Below are positions 1-8,661 of a stretch of DNA of 64,000 nt, in pieces. The notes under the pieces were generated by a model, which was not told the origin of the DNA, did not search any database, and worked only from the letters and a program-made list of their open reading frames with translations. The stretch covers positions 82,929 through 146,928 of the forward strand of contig UBNE01000015.1 of the NCBI GenBank assembly GCA_900466745.1. Reading direction: 5' to 3'. The stretch is from Hyphomicrobiales bacterium. Its GTDB lineage: Bacteria; Pseudomonadota; Alphaproteobacteria; Rhizobiales; Beijerinckiaceae. Within the stretch, counting starts at the first letter, position 1; every line of letters starts with the position of its first letter. The translations under genes and the position numbers were made by a program.

Positions 1-1185
1 GAGCGAAGGCTGCTCGGCAATGCCGTGGACGAGGCGCTGCCAGAGCCCGGCCTCCTCCATCGCCCGGCGCAGGGTGCGGGCGAGCGCAGCCGGGTCGCCC
101 GGCCGGACATGCAGCCCGTCGATCCCGTCGCGCACCATCTCGGCCATGCCGCCGATGGCGCTGACGATCGGCGGACGGCGATGCTGGAAGGCTTCCTGGA
201 TGACGAGCGGGGCGTTCTCCCACCAGATCGAGGGCATCACCACCCAGTCGATCTCGGCCATCAGCGCCGGGACTTCGTCGCGGGCGTAAGGCCCGCAAGG
301 ACTGACGACCCCCGCAGTATCGGCGAGCGCGGCATCGAGCGCGCTGGTGAAGGCCTCGCTCTGGAACGGCGCGCCGCCATGGATGCGCAGGCTGAAGCCT
401 TCCTCTCCGGACGCTTGCAGGATCCTGGCCGCCTGCAGCAGCGGCAGCACGCCCTTCCAGGGGTTGAGATTGCCGAAATAGCCGAAGCTGGCGCGCCGGC
501 CCGTGGCCGGGCGGTGCGGTGCGGCCTCCTGGGCCGGGCGGGCATTGGCGATGACCTCGACCCGCTCCGCCGGCAGGCCCCAATCGACATAGCGCTGGCG
601 CAGGAAACGGCTCGGCGCGACGAAGCGGTCGACGGCGGCGAGATGCGTCTTGATGAAGCGCTCGCGCAGCAGGAAGCGGTCGGAGCCGATCTCGGGGAAG
701 CAGCCATGGCAGGCGGCGGGCGAGGAGCCCATGCAGCGCTGCCGGTCGCCCGGCCGCACCATCAGCCCATCATGGTGGCAGATCGGGTAATAGTCGTGCA
801 GCGTCATCACGATCGCCGCCTGCGGCAGCAGCCGGCGCGCCAGCGTCAGGAACTCCGCGCCGATCAGCACCAGGTGATGAACGTGGATCACCTCCGGCCG
901 GAACTCCTCCAGCAGCGAGCCGAGGTCCTGCAGCGTGCCGTAATGATCGATCTGGCTCATGTGGAAGCGGTCGTAATGCGCGCTCCAGAGCAGCACGTCG
1001 TCGCCGACGGATTGCAGCGCCGTGCCGGGATGCGGCTCGCGATGCATCGCGTTGGTCGCGCCGAGGAACAGCACCTCGCAACCCTGCTCGCGATAGGCCC
1101 CCGCGAGATCATGGGCGAAGATCTCGGTGCCGCCCGGATGCAGCGCGGGATGATTGTGCGCGACGACGAGGATGCGGCGGCTCAT
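1..1185 (-). CDS. Glycosyltransferase family 4 protein, C-terminus cut by window edge
   Basis: Transfers a sugar from a nucleotide-sugar donor, probably in building a surface glycan at the cytoplasmic face of the membrane. The leftward frame is open for 395 codons from ATG at 1185 to the window edge. The N-terminus has the GT-B acceptor-domain pattern (hydrophobic strand, then HPGGTE at residues 16-21). The donor half shows FGYFGNLNPWKG and, near residue 340, ENAPLVIQEAF, the E-x7-E type region that binds the nucleotide sugar. The start overlaps the stop of the upstream methyltransferase gene by four bases (ATGA), so the two are translationally coupled. Sugar specificity cannot be read from the sequence. 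The GT4 call is firm; the EPS or S-layer-glycan role is inference from neighbours. Confidence 0.88.
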   Translation of the reverse strand, partial: MSRRILVVAHNHPALHPGGTEIFAHDLAGAYREQGCEVLFLGATNAMHREPHPGTALQSVGDDVLLWSAHYDRFHMSQIDHYGTLQDLGSLLEEFRPEVIHVHHLVLIGAEFLTLARRLLPQAAIVMTLHDYYPICHHDGLMVRPGDRQRCMGSSPAACHGCFPEIGSDRFLLRERFIKTHLAAVDRFVAPSRFLRQRYVDWGLPAERVEVIANARPAQEAAPHRPATGRRASFGYFGNLNPWKGVLPLLQAARILQASGEEGFSLRIHGGAPFQSEAFTSALDAALADTAGVVSPCGPYARDEVPALMAEIDWVVMPSIWWENAPLVIQEAFQHRRPPIVSAIGGMAEMVRDGIDGLHVRPGDPAALARTLRRAMEEAGLWQRLVHGIAEQPSL

Positions 1186-2045
1186 GCCCTGCCTCCCGGT
1201 TCCTTGCCTCCCGGTTCCTTGCCTCCCGGCTTCGTCGCGATCAGCAGGTCCTGGTAATGCGCCGCGCTGATGCCGCGCCAATGCCCCGGCCGCAGCGCCT
1301 CGACGGCGAGCCCGGCCTGCATCGCCTGTTCCACCAGGAAGCGGCTGTCGATCCCGGCGGCGGCGAGCGGCGCCTCGTCGATGGCGTACCAGCCCGGTCC
1401 GTCCTGCCAGCGCTTGAAGGAGAGGCGCTCCTGGCCGGTCTCCGCGCCGTCGATGGCGAAGGCGGTGAGGAAGAGGCGCCCGCCCGGCGCCAGAAGCCGC
1501 GAAGACTCCTGCAGATAGACCACCAGCTCCTCGGGTGGCAGATGCGTCGCGACCGAGGTCATCGTCACGAAATCGAAGCTGCCATTGCCGAAGCCGAAGC
1601 GAACCTCGATGCCCGGCAGGGAGCCCTGCGGATTGTAGAGCGGATGGGCGATGTCGAGCCGCTGGAAGCGGAAGCGCGGATAGGCCGGCGTGATCGTCTG
1701 GGCGCACCAGAGGATGCCCTCCGTCACGGGATCGACGCCGTCATAGCTGCCGCGCTCGGGGTCGAGATACTGCGTCAGCGGCACCGCCATGCGGCCAATG
1801 CCGCAGCCGATGTCGAAGACGCGCTCATGCGGCTTCAGCCGGCCGATCCGGACGAAATGGCCGAGGAACTCGGCGCCGATCGCGCGATAATCGCCGTCGC
1901 CGACGAAGATCGAATCCGGCGGCGGATGCGGCATGAAGCGGTTGCTCTGCAGCGAGGCCAGCAGCCAGTCGAGCTCGGGCCCGGCGGATATCTCCGCCGG
2001 AGCCGGCTCAGCCGCGATCTCTCTCAAGGCCGTCATTGCCGTCAT
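1182..2045 (-). CDS. Class I SAM-dependent methyltransferase
   Basis: Small-molecule or sugar methyltransferase of the Rossmann class I fold, 287 residues. Motif I is VFDIGCGIGR, preceded by a region typical of glycan-locus methyltransferases; a later segment (FVTMTSVATHLPPEE) matches the post-motif II region. I chose ATG 2045 because it overlaps the stop of the upstream GT2 gene as ATGA; the frame is open further upstream, but that part only shadows the GT2 gene. The last residues contain a repeated EPGGK unit encoded by a 15-bp tandem repeat. It sits between two glycosyltransferase genes in one operon, so O-methylation of a glycan residue is the likely job. The substrate is not determinable. 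Confidence 0.88.
   Translation of the reverse strand: MTAMTALREIAAEPAPAEISAGPELDWLLASLQSNRFMPHPPPDSIFVGDGDYRAIGAEFLGHFVRIGRLKPHERVFDIGCGIGRMAVPLTQYLDPERGSYDGVDPVTEGILWCAQTITPAYPRFRFQRLDIAHPLYNPQGSLPGIEVRFGFGNGSFDFVTMTSVATHLPPEELVVYLQESSRLLAPGGRLFLTAFAIDGAETGQERLSFKRWQDGPGWYAIDEAPLAAAGIDSRFLVEQAMQAGLAVEALRPGHWRGISAAHYQDLLIATKPGGKEPGGKEPGGRA
1191..1229. repeat. 15-bp tandem repeat, 2.6 copies, at methyltransferase 3' end
   Basis: The unit GCCTCCCGGTTCCTT occurs twice perfectly (1191-1205, 1206-1220), followed by nine bases of a third copy. It lies inside the last codons of the methyltransferase and encodes a repeated five-residue tail. The length is a multiple of three, so gain or loss of units would keep the frame. 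It ends a few bases before the start of the downstream glycosyltransferase, so unit changes would not alter the ATGA coupling. Confidence 0.85.
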
Positions 2046-4333
2046 GCCGCGGTCGCTCTCCTGAAGGTGAAGCGGGGAACGAGGTCGGGTGCGCTCGGCA
2101 CCGGCTCGGGCAGAGCGGGCTCCGCCGCCGAGCTTTCGAAGGCCAGCATCAGCGCCTCGATCTGCGCATCCCAGCGCCGCGTCTGCAGCCAGGCATTGTG
2201 CTGGGAGGCGGCGCCGCGCGTGTAGTCGGCGCTGCGCGAGATCGATTGCCGTTCGAGATGATAGAGCGCGACGCTCGGCGCATAGACGATGCCGAAGCCG
2301 GCGCGCCGCACCTTGAGGCACAGGTCGCTGTCCTCGTAATCGCCGATCACATAGCTCTCGTCGAAGCCGCCAAGCTCGTCGAAGAGCTCGCGCGGCATGA
2401 CGATGCAGGCGCCGGTGACGCCGGGCACGGGCCGCTCGACATTGGCCGGCCCGTAGCTCCCGGGCATGCCCTTGAAGTAGTGATGGTTGAGCCAGATGCC
2501 CTTGCTGTCGCGCTTGAAGAACAGCCCGGCATGCTGCAGCGAGCCGTCGTCATAGAGCAGCTTCGGCCCGACGGCGCCGACGCGCCTTTGCCGGTCGAGC
2601 TTGCCGATCAGCGCCGGCAGCCAGCCATTGCCGGCGGGGATGACGTCGGAATTGACCAGCGCCAGCGCCTCGCCGCGCGCCCTGAGCGCGCCGGCGTTGC
2701 ACGCGGCCGAGAAGCCGCCATTGCGCCCCATCGCCACGAGCTGCATCGGCAGCCCATAGGCGAGATGCAAGCCCCCGAGGAGATGCGCCACCTCGGCCTC
2801 GTGCTCCGGCGAATCGAGCACATAGATCAGCTCGGCATTCTCGACGAACCAAGGATCGCCGGCGAAGGCCGCGACCTGCACGCGCAGGAAGTCGTAGACG
2901 CGGTAGAGCGGGATGACGACGGAGGCCTTCGGCCGGGCCGCGATCGGCCCGAAGCGCTTGACCGTCGGCTCCGGCCGGGTCTCGCCGAGCTCGTCCTGGC
3001 AGGCAGCGAGGATCGGCGCCAGCGTCTCCTCCAGCATCGCGGCGGTGAGATATTGCGGCGGGATCGCCGACAGCGCCCGAGCGCGGATCGTGGCCGGGTC
3101 GGCCGGCTGGACCGGCGGGCGCAGCGTCAGCGTCGTGCCGGACCGCAGCTTGATCTCGCAGCGCGGCTGCAGCACCGGCGCGCCGGCGGCATAGTCCGAG
3201 GCGAAAGCGGCGAAGCCCGTCGCGGCGCGCGTCTCGCCTTCCTCGCCCGTTGGCAGTCTGACCGGGAAGCGCTGGAGCCGCGACAGCATGGCGATCGGCT
3301 CGCCCGCCCCGCGATGCAGCAGCACCTCTTCCAGAAGCTCGTCGGGATCGCGCAGCCAGCCGCCGATCAGCAGGCCCGCGCCGTTGCAGACCGCGAGATC
3401 GAGCTCGGCGGCGGGGAGATCGTCGTTGCGGCGGACATGCTGAACCGCCAGCGGCACGCGCCGCTGCATCTCGACAGCGAGCAGGCGGCCCTGTTCGGAC
3501 AAGCCCGCGAGCTGCTCGACGACCCAGTTGCGCAGGCCGTCGCGGCTCGCGGCCTTGCCGGCCCACCAGCGGCCGAGCGACGGCGCCGCCTGCCGCCCCG
3601 GCAGGGACCGGACCACGAGCGAACGCTCGCTCTGCAGGATCAGCAGCCCGCCGCCGCGCACGGGCGGCTCTTCCATCACGAGGTGAAGCTCGCGCTTGCC
3701 CGTCCTGTCGGCGATGCCGACGCGCGACGGGAGGTCGAGGCGCACGAGGCCGGCGCCATCGAGACGGGAGACCGTCTGAAGGCCCGTGAAATCGCCGGGC
3801 ACGATGGCCTCGCACAGCCACTGCCCTTCGACCAGCACCGCGCTGGGCTGCATCGCCACGGGCTTCGGAAACAGCAGCAGCAGGAACTGGCGCAGGAAGG
3901 ACAGGTAGTTCGGCGCCGTCGAGAGGCCGAACAGGGGCGGCCAGGCCCGCAGCAGCGCGTTGGCCAGGACAAGCCGCGCCTGCGGCGCGAGGTCCTTCAG
4001 GATCTCCTTGGGATCGGCGAGGCCGTGGACGAGCGCCGGATCGAAGGCCGCGGTCACCTCGCCCTGCGGCCCATGACCGGACAGGGTCGCGGCGATGTTG
4101 CCCTGCCCCGCGGCCCGGAACGCCACCGCAAGGCGTTCCCGCCCGTCGCGCAGGCCCAGCGAGATCGAGGCGGCGGCGAGGCGGCGGCCGCCGCCCGTCA
4201 ACGCGATCGAGGGCTTCCCGAAAGGCGAGGCTTCGAGCGTCCAGCACAGCAGGAAGACCGATCCGCCGAGACGGTGCAGTTCGAGCTGGGTCGGAGCGGC
4301 CACGGCCGCGGCGACGGGCGCGAGTGAAAGCAT
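2042..4333 (-). CDS. Large family 2 glycosyltransferase (GT2) with N-terminal extension
   Basis: 763 residues. The C-terminal part, from about residue 465, is a GT-A fold GT2 domain: SVVIPLYRVYDFL opens it, GGFSAACNAG lies in the nucleotide-binding region, and NSDVIP (about residue 560) is the DxD-equivalent metal/donor site. GAVGPKLLYDDGSLQHAG and the later GDYEDSDLCLKVRRAG are typical of rhamnosyltransferase-like GT2 enzymes. The first 460 residues carry no motif I recognise; they may be a second, divergent catalytic or carbohydrate-binding domain. First gene of a three-gene GT2-methyltransferase-GT4 operon with ATGA overlaps. It lies 153 bp downstream of the RTX gene, with a long hairpin between. 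Glycan assembly is the supported role; linkage and sugar are unknown. Confidence 0.88.
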   Translation of the reverse strand: MLSLAPVAAAVAAPTQLELHRLGGSVFLLCWTLEASPFGKPSIALTGGGRRLAAASISLGLRDGRERLAVAFRAAGQGNIAATLSGHGPQGEVTAAFDPALVHGLADPKEILKDLAPQARLVLANALLRAWPPLFGLSTAPNYLSFLRQFLLLLFPKPVAMQPSAVLVEGQWLCEAIVPGDFTGLQTVSRLDGAGLVRLDLPSRVGIADRTGKRELHLVMEEPPVRGGGLLILQSERSLVVRSLPGRQAAPSLGRWWAGKAASRDGLRNWVVEQLAGLSEQGRLLAVEMQRRVPLAVQHVRRNDDLPAAELDLAVCNGAGLLIGGWLRDPDELLEEVLLHRGAGEPIAMLSRLQRFPVRLPTGEEGETRAATGFAAFASDYAAGAPVLQPRCEIKLRSGTTLTLRPPVQPADPATIRARALSAIPPQYLTAAMLEETLAPILAACQDELGETRPEPTVKRFGPIAARPKASVVIPLYRVYDFLRVQVAAFAGDPWFVENAELIYVLDSPEHEAEVAHLLGGLHLAYGLPMQLVAMGRNGGFSAACNAGALRARGEALALVNSDVIPAGNGWLPALIGKLDRQRRVGAVGPKLLYDDGSLQHAGLFFKRDSKGIWLNHHYFKGMPGSYGPANVERPVPGVTGACIVMPRELFDELGGFDESYVIGDYEDSDLCLKVRRAGFGIVYAPSVALYHLERQSISRSADYTRGAASQHNAWLQTRRWDAQIEALMLAFESSAAEPALPEPVPSAPDLVPRFTFRRATAA

Positions 4334-4360
4334 GAAGACGTTCCTGCGGCACGGAAGGGG

Positions 4361-4416
4361 CCCGGAGCGCCGGCGGGAGATGGAGATCCATCTCGCGGAG
4401 AAGCCGGCGCTCCGGG
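4361..4416 (-). terminator. 56-nt nested hairpin between RTX gene and GT2 operon
   Basis: Perfect 14-bp arms (CCCGGAGCGCCGGC, 4361-4374, and its complement, 4403-4416) enclose a second hairpin with 7-bp arms (4377-4383 and 4388-4394). It lies 70 nt past the RTX stop and 27 nt before the GT2 start on the same strand. There is no long T-run after it in the leftward direction, so it may be a partial terminator, a processing site or an mRNA-stabilising structure that sets the ratio of abundant RTX message to glycosyltransferase message. Confidence 0.5.
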
Positions 4417-4486
4417 ACGTCGTCGGGACGCGCCTGCCGCCGTCCGGCCAGGAGCCGCGGCCGGGCGGCGAGTCGCGTCAGGCCGA

Positions 4487-5281
4487 TCAGGCGACCGAGA
4501 AGTAGGAGTGCGGGTCGGCCTGGACGTCGTCGGCGCTCACACCCACGAGAGTCACGGTGTCGCCATGGCCGAGGTCGATGACGGTGTTGCCGCCGACCGT
4601 GGTCGCGCGGGCCGCCACGTCCTCCGCCGAGTGGACGCCGGTGCCGTTGATGTCCGAGGCGATCTGCAGGATGTCCGCGCCGGCTTCGAAATCGAGCACC
4701 ACGTCGTTGCCGCCGCCACCCGCGAAGACGAAGGTGTCGTGGCCGGCACCGCCCTGCAGGATGTCGTCCCCGGCGCCGCCGAACAGCAGGTCGTCGCCCG
4801 CGCCGCCCTGGAGCAGATCGTCGCCCGCTCCACCCTGAAGGATGTCGTTGCCCGCGCCGCCCTGCAGGATATCGTTACCCGCGCCACCCTGCAGGATGTC
4901 GTTGCCGGCACCGCCCTGCAGAAGGTCGTCGCCAGCACCACCCTGGAGGATGTCGTTGCCGGCGCCGCCGAGGAGGGTGTCGTCACCCTGCCCGCCGGAG
5001 AGGACGTCGTCGCCCTCGCCGCCGAAAAGGGCATCGTTGCCCTCGTCGCCGGAGAGGAAATCGTCCCCCCGCCCGCCGAAGAGGATGTCGTTGCCCTCGC
5101 CGCCGAACAGCGCATCGTCGCCGCCGTCGCCATAGAGCAGATCGTTTCCGCCTTCGCCGAACAGGGAGTCGACCCCGTCGCCGCCATGCACGATGTCATG
5201 GCCGTCGCCGGCGAGAATGACATCGCTGAAACGCGTACCAATCAAATGGTCGTCGAATGCACTTCCTTCGATCGTTGCCAT
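4487..5281 (-). CDS. RTX-repeat calcium-binding protein, type I secretion substrate
   Basis: 264 residues, of which about residues 5-190 are nearly uninterrupted nonapeptide repeats of the GGxGxDxLx type (for example GGAGNDILQ, GGEGDDVLS). These fold into a Ca2+-binding parallel beta-roll in family members. The last 70 residues are non-repetitive, acidic, and end SYFSVA, as expected for a C-terminal type I secretion signal with no N-terminal signal peptide. No enzymatic domain is present. The start is well set: AGGAGG lies six bases before ATG. The ABC exporter and adaptor genes lie directly upstream on the same strand, so secretion by them is likely. It may be an adhesin, a matrix protein or an S-layer-like protein; the sequence does not decide. 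Confidence 0.9.
   Translation of the reverse strand: MATIEGSAFDDHLIGTRFSDVILAGDGHDIVHGGDGVDSLFGEGGNDLLYGDGGDDALFGGEGNDILFGGRGDDFLSGDEGNDALFGGEGDDVLSGGQGDDTLLGGAGNDILQGGAGDDLLQGGAGNDILQGGAGNDILQGGAGNDILQGGAGDDLLQGGAGDDLLFGGAGDDILQGGAGHDTFVFAGGGGNDVVLDFEAGADILQIASDINGTGVHSAEDVAARATTVGGNTVIDLGHGDTVTLVGVSADDVQADPHSYFSVA
4745..4975. repeat. 27-bp tandem repeat array inside the RTX gene
   Basis: About eight to nine consecutive 27-bp units, many differing at only one to three bases, encode the GGAGNDILQ / GGAGDDLLQ nonapeptides. The near identity at DNA level, including wobble bases, points to recent unit duplication or gene-conversion homogenisation and makes repeat-number variation by slippage likely. 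Flanking RTX units (4976-5260) are more diverged. Boundaries are approximate. Confidence 0.8.
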
Positions 5282-5554
5282 TCGGCGCCTCCTAAGTAGT
5301 TGATGATCCCGGATCTACCGGCGGACCAGCCGCGGATCTTCGTATCCGGATACTGTTCCGGCGACATAATTCCATCATATCGCCGCTCGACATCCTGAGG
5401 ATTACGCAAAGCGTGCAGTGCATCAACAAATTTATTGTGACCATTTTGCGATGCATCATGGATAAATCTATGATTTTTACTCAGAAAAACCTTCCTTATT
5501 TGCGCAAATATACTTCCAAATTTGAAATAACGCCCCGCAGGCCGCCGCGCCGCC
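5282..5554 (-). promoter_or_regulatory. AT-rich leader and probable promoter region of the RTX gene
   Basis: The 273 bp between the adaptor stop and the RTX start contain no credible gene and are visibly AT-rich (runs such as TTTTTAC and AAATTT) against a GC-rich background. The distal part holds a perfect 14-bp palindrome TATTTGCGCAAATA (5497-5510), a plausible regulator site. The 3' end carries a strong ribosome-binding site, AGGAGG. The length suggests a long 5' untranslated leader, so the RTX gene probably has its own promoter in addition to read-through from the exporter genes. I could not fix a -35/-10 pair. Confidence 0.45.
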
Positions 5555-6910
5555 TCAATCCTCGCGGAAAGCGCGGTTGAAGCTGTCGGTGAAGGGCGAG
5601 ATCAGATAGTCGATCGCCCGGCGCGCGCCGTTGACGATCATCACCTCCGCGGTCATGCCGGCATGCAGCGCGACCTTGTGGTCGCGCAGGCTCTGCGGGT
5701 CGATCTCGGCGCGCACGACGAAATAGGCGGCGCCGGTCTTCTCGTCGACGAGCTGGTCGGGCGCGACATAGCTCACCTTGGCCTCCAGCGGCGGCAGCAG
5801 CCGCGAATTGAACGCCGTCAGCCGCACCCGGGTCGCGGCGCCGACGCGGACCGCGTCGATGTCCCGCGGATCGACCTTGGCCTCGACGATCAGCGGCTCG
5901 TTCTCCGGCACGATATCGAGGATCGCCTCACCCGCCGCGATGGCGCTGCCGGCGGTGCGCATGCGGATATTGGCGACGATGCCTTCCTGAGGGGAGGTCA
6001 CCACCAGCCGGCGCAGCACGTCCTCGGCCTGGACGATGCGCTCGGTGACCTCCGACAGGGCGAGCTGGGTTTCCTGGATATCCCTGGCGATCTCGTTCTG
6101 CCGGTCGAGGCTGATCGACAGGATCTCGAGATTGGCGCCGGCCACGGCCTGCTCGGCCTTGGCCTTGCGGGCGGCGTATTCGCCGGCCCGGCCGGCGAGC
6201 TCGCTCTGCCTGGTCTGCAGTTCGACGAGCTGGCTGCGCTTGGTATAGCGCTTCTCATAGAGGTCGGCGAAGATCCTGACCTCCTCGTCGATCAGCGAGC
6301 GCTGCCGGTTGGTCGCGTCGATCTGCGCCTTCAGCGCCTCGGCCTCGGCCTGATACTGCTCGATGACCCGTTGCTGGATCTGGATCTTGCCCTCGTGGAC
6401 CTCCGCGCGCGACCTGAACAGCGTGCGCTCGGCCCGCAGGACCTCGCGCGTCACCGGCGTTTCGGCGCGCTCGATATCGTCGGGGAAATCGACTTCCGCG
6501 GCCTTCGTCTGCTCGGCCCTCAGGCGGGCGAGCTTGGCCACCAGGCCGACGCGCTTCGCTTGCAATTGCTGCAATTCGGCCCGGGCCCGGGCGTCCTCCA
6601 GCCGCAGCAGCGGTTCGCCCTTGGAAACCCGCTCGCCCTCCCCCTTCAGCAGGGTCTTCAGGATGCCGCCCTCGAGATGGCTGACCGTCTTGCGCTTGCT
6701 GTCGACGGCGACGACGCCGCTCGCGACGGCGGCATTGTCCAGCCTTGCGGTCATGGCCCAGGCGCCGAAGCCGCCGAAGCCGACCCCGATCGCCGCCACG
6801 CCCGCCAGCACGAGGCTGCGCAGGCTCGGCACGCGCTCATCCGACTCGTCCAGCGGCGGCACCGCCACCAGGGCGCGTTCGGGGCGCTTGATCAATGAAC
6901 GCCCGGTCAT
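5555..6910 (-). CDS. HlyD/PrtE-family type I secretion periplasmic adaptor
   Basis: Membrane-fusion protein that links the inner-membrane ABC exporter to an outer-membrane TolC-type channel. 451 residues, the usual family length. It has a short cytoplasmic N-terminus, one membrane segment at about residues 32-52 (LVLAGVAAIGVGFGGFGAWA), a biotinyl-lipoyl-like first half, a long charged coiled-coil hairpin at about residues 110-290, and a C-terminal beta-barrel ending with the conserved YLISPF segment. Its ATG overlaps the exporter stop by four bases (ATGA), so the two are co-translated. No TolC gene is in the window, so the outer-membrane partner must lie elsewhere. The RTX gene downstream is the obvious cargo. 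Confidence 0.93.
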   Translation of the reverse strand: MTGRSLIKRPERALVAVPPLDESDERVPSLRSLVLAGVAAIGVGFGGFGAWAMTARLDNAAVASGVVAVDSKRKTVSHLEGGILKTLLKGEGERVSKGEPLLRLEDARARAELQQLQAKRVGLVAKLARLRAEQTKAAEVDFPDDIERAETPVTREVLRAERTLFRSRAEVHEGKIQIQQRVIEQYQAEAEALKAQIDATNRQRSLIDEEVRIFADLYEKRYTKRSQLVELQTRQSELAGRAGEYAARKAKAEQAVAGANLEILSISLDRQNEIARDIQETQLALSEVTERIVQAEDVLRRLVVTSPQEGIVANIRMRTAGSAIAAGEAILDIVPENEPLIVEAKVDPRDIDAVRVGAATRVRLTAFNSRLLPPLEAKVSYVAPDQLVDEKTGAAYFVVRAEIDPQSLRDHKVALHAGMTAEVMIVNGARRAIDYLISPFTDSFNRAFRED

Positions 6911-8661
6911 GCCGTCGCTCCCCGAACAGCCGGTGCCGCGGCGGGCGCCGCCGCCGCCGGCTCGATCTCCACGCGCCCGCTCGGCGAGATCATGCCCGCG
7001 ATCGCTGCCCGCGGCCCGAATTGCTGGACGCGGCCGTCGCGCAGGACGAGCAGCTTGTCAACCACCTGCATCACCGACGGCCGATGCGCGATCAGGACGA
7101 CGATCGCGCCGCTCTCGCGCGCGGCCATCACGGCGCGGATCAGGCTCTGCTCGCCCTCGGCGTCGAGATTGGCGTTCGGCTCGTCGAGCACGATCAGGCG
7201 CGGCATGCCGTAAAGCGCGCGCGCCAGGCCGATGCGCTGCCGCTGGCCGCCGGAGAGCCTGAAATCGCTGTCGGCGACGCTGGTGTCGTAGCCGAGCGGC
7301 AACCGGCCGATGAGCTCGTGCACGCCGGCGATGCGTGCCGCCTCGAGGATGGCGTGCGGATCGGGGTCCTGCATGCGCGCGATGTTCTCGGCGATCGTGC
7401 CGTTCAGCAGCGAGACCGATTGCGGCAGGTAGCCGACCATGGCGCCGAAGGAGCCGCGCTCCCAGAGATAGGTGCTGTGGCCGTCGAGATAGACGCCGCC
7501 GGCATTCGGCTTGAGCACGCCGACGAGGAGCCGGGCGAGCGTCGACTTGCCCGCGCCCGACGGCCCGACGACACCGAGCACCTCGCCGGGCTCCAGCGAG
7601 AAGGAGACACCCTTGATCACGGTCTGCTCCGAGCCGGGCGGAGCGAAGAGCGCGCGATCGACGACGAGATCGCCCTGGCAGGGCGGCGTCGGCACCGTCT
7701 GGCGCTGCGAGCTGCGCGACAGGACGAGCTCGCGCACGCGCTTCCAGGCCGCCGCGGCGAGGACCCATTGCCGCCAATCCGTGATCATCGAATCGAACGG
7801 CGCCAGCAAGCGGCCGAGCAGGATGCTCGCCGCCATCAGCGTGCCCGCGGTGACCTCGTTGCGGATGATCAGGAGCGCGCCGGTCGCATAGACCGAGAGC
7901 TGCATCGTCATTCGCGACGAGCGCGTCACCGCCGCGATCAGCTTGCCGCGGCGCGTGCCCATGTCGAGCTGCTCGATCATCGCGAGCTGCTGGCCGCGCC
8001 AGCGCCGCGCCAGCGCCGGCAGCATGCCCATCGCCTCGATCGTCTCGGCATGGCGAAGGCTGGCGCCGACCTCGTTGATGCTGGCGACGCCGGCCTCGTT
8101 GGCCTCCTTCAGCACCCGCCGCGTCAGCATGTCCGACAGCACGCCGAGCAGCAGCAGGATGATCAGCGAAGCCAGCCCGACCAGCCCGTAGACGGGATGG
8201 AGCAGGAACAGCACGGCGAGGAAGACCGGGGACCAGGCCGCCTCGAGCGGCGTCGCGATCGCCGAGCTCGCGATGAAGAACCGGATGTCGTTGAGGTCCC
8301 GGATCGCCTGCGTCGCCTGGCCCGAACCCAGTTCCAGCGAGGCGCTCACCGCCGCCTGCAGAGCCGGCAGGTTGAGCCGGCGCGCGAAGATGCTCGCCAT
8401 GGCCTGGAAGGTCAGCGAGCGGATGAACTCGATCGTGCCGTAGAGCGCCAGCGCCCCGACGGCGATGACCAGCAGCATCGTCAGCGTGTCGTAGCTGTGG
8501 CTGACCGTGACCCTGTCCTGGACCTGCATCATGAAGAGCGGGACCGTCAGCAGCAGCAGATTCACGCACAGGCTCAGCAGGGCGGCGTAGCCCAGCCCGC
8601 CGACGAACGATCTCTGCAGGTCCCTGATCAGGATATCGGGAGCCGGCCTCACCGCCTTCAT
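6907..8661 (-). CDS. Type I secretion ABC transporter, PrtD family (permease fused to ATPase)
   Basis: Exports unfolded RTX-type proteins across the inner membrane using ATP. Residues 1-300 form a six-helix permease domain. The ATPase domain follows, with Walker A GPSGAGKST near residue 365, the signature LSGGQRQR near 467, Walker B RLIVLDEP near 487 and an H-loop AHRPS. There is no N-terminal peptidase domain, as expected for PrtD/LipB-type exporters of RTX proteins. I chose ATG 8661 (584 residues) because GGAG lies six bases upstream; a longer in-frame start at 8724 would add 21 residues that do not look like the family. First gene of the prtD-prtE operon, upstream of the RTX cargo gene. 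Confidence 0.93.
   Translation of the reverse strand: MKAVRPAPDILIRDLQRSFVGGLGYAALLSLCVNLLLLTVPLFMMQVQDRVTVSHSYDTLTMLLVIAVGALALYGTIEFIRSLTFQAMASIFARRLNLPALQAAVSASLELGSGQATQAIRDLNDIRFFIASSAIATPLEAAWSPVFLAVLFLLHPVYGLVGLASLIILLLLGVLSDMLTRRVLKEANEAGVASINEVGASLRHAETIEAMGMLPALARRWRGQQLAMIEQLDMGTRRGKLIAAVTRSSRMTMQLSVYATGALLIIRNEVTAGTLMAASILLGRLLAPFDSMITDWRQWVLAAAAWKRVRELVLSRSSQRQTVPTPPCQGDLVVDRALFAPPGSEQTVIKGVSFSLEPGEVLGVVGPSGAGKSTLARLLVGVLKPNAGGVYLDGHSTYLWERGSFGAMVGYLPQSVSLLNGTIAENIARMQDPDPHAILEAARIAGVHELIGRLPLGYDTSVADSDFRLSGGQRQRIGLARALYGMPRLIVLDEPNANLDAEGEQSLIRAVMAARESGAIVVLIAHRPSVMQVVDKLLVLRDGRVQQFGPRAAIAGMISPSGRVEIEPAAAAPAAAPAVRGATA

Noticed and set aside
2036..4327. 763-codon rightward frame opposite the GT2 gene
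   Set aside because: It mirrors the GT2 frame almost end to end, has shadow-like composition and no ribosome-binding site; the GT2 domain on the other strand is clear.
4745..5260. Regular repeat array resembling a CRISPR
   Set aside because: There are no unique spacers; units are contiguous 27-bp copies that encode RTX nonapeptides in frame within an otherwise intact gene.
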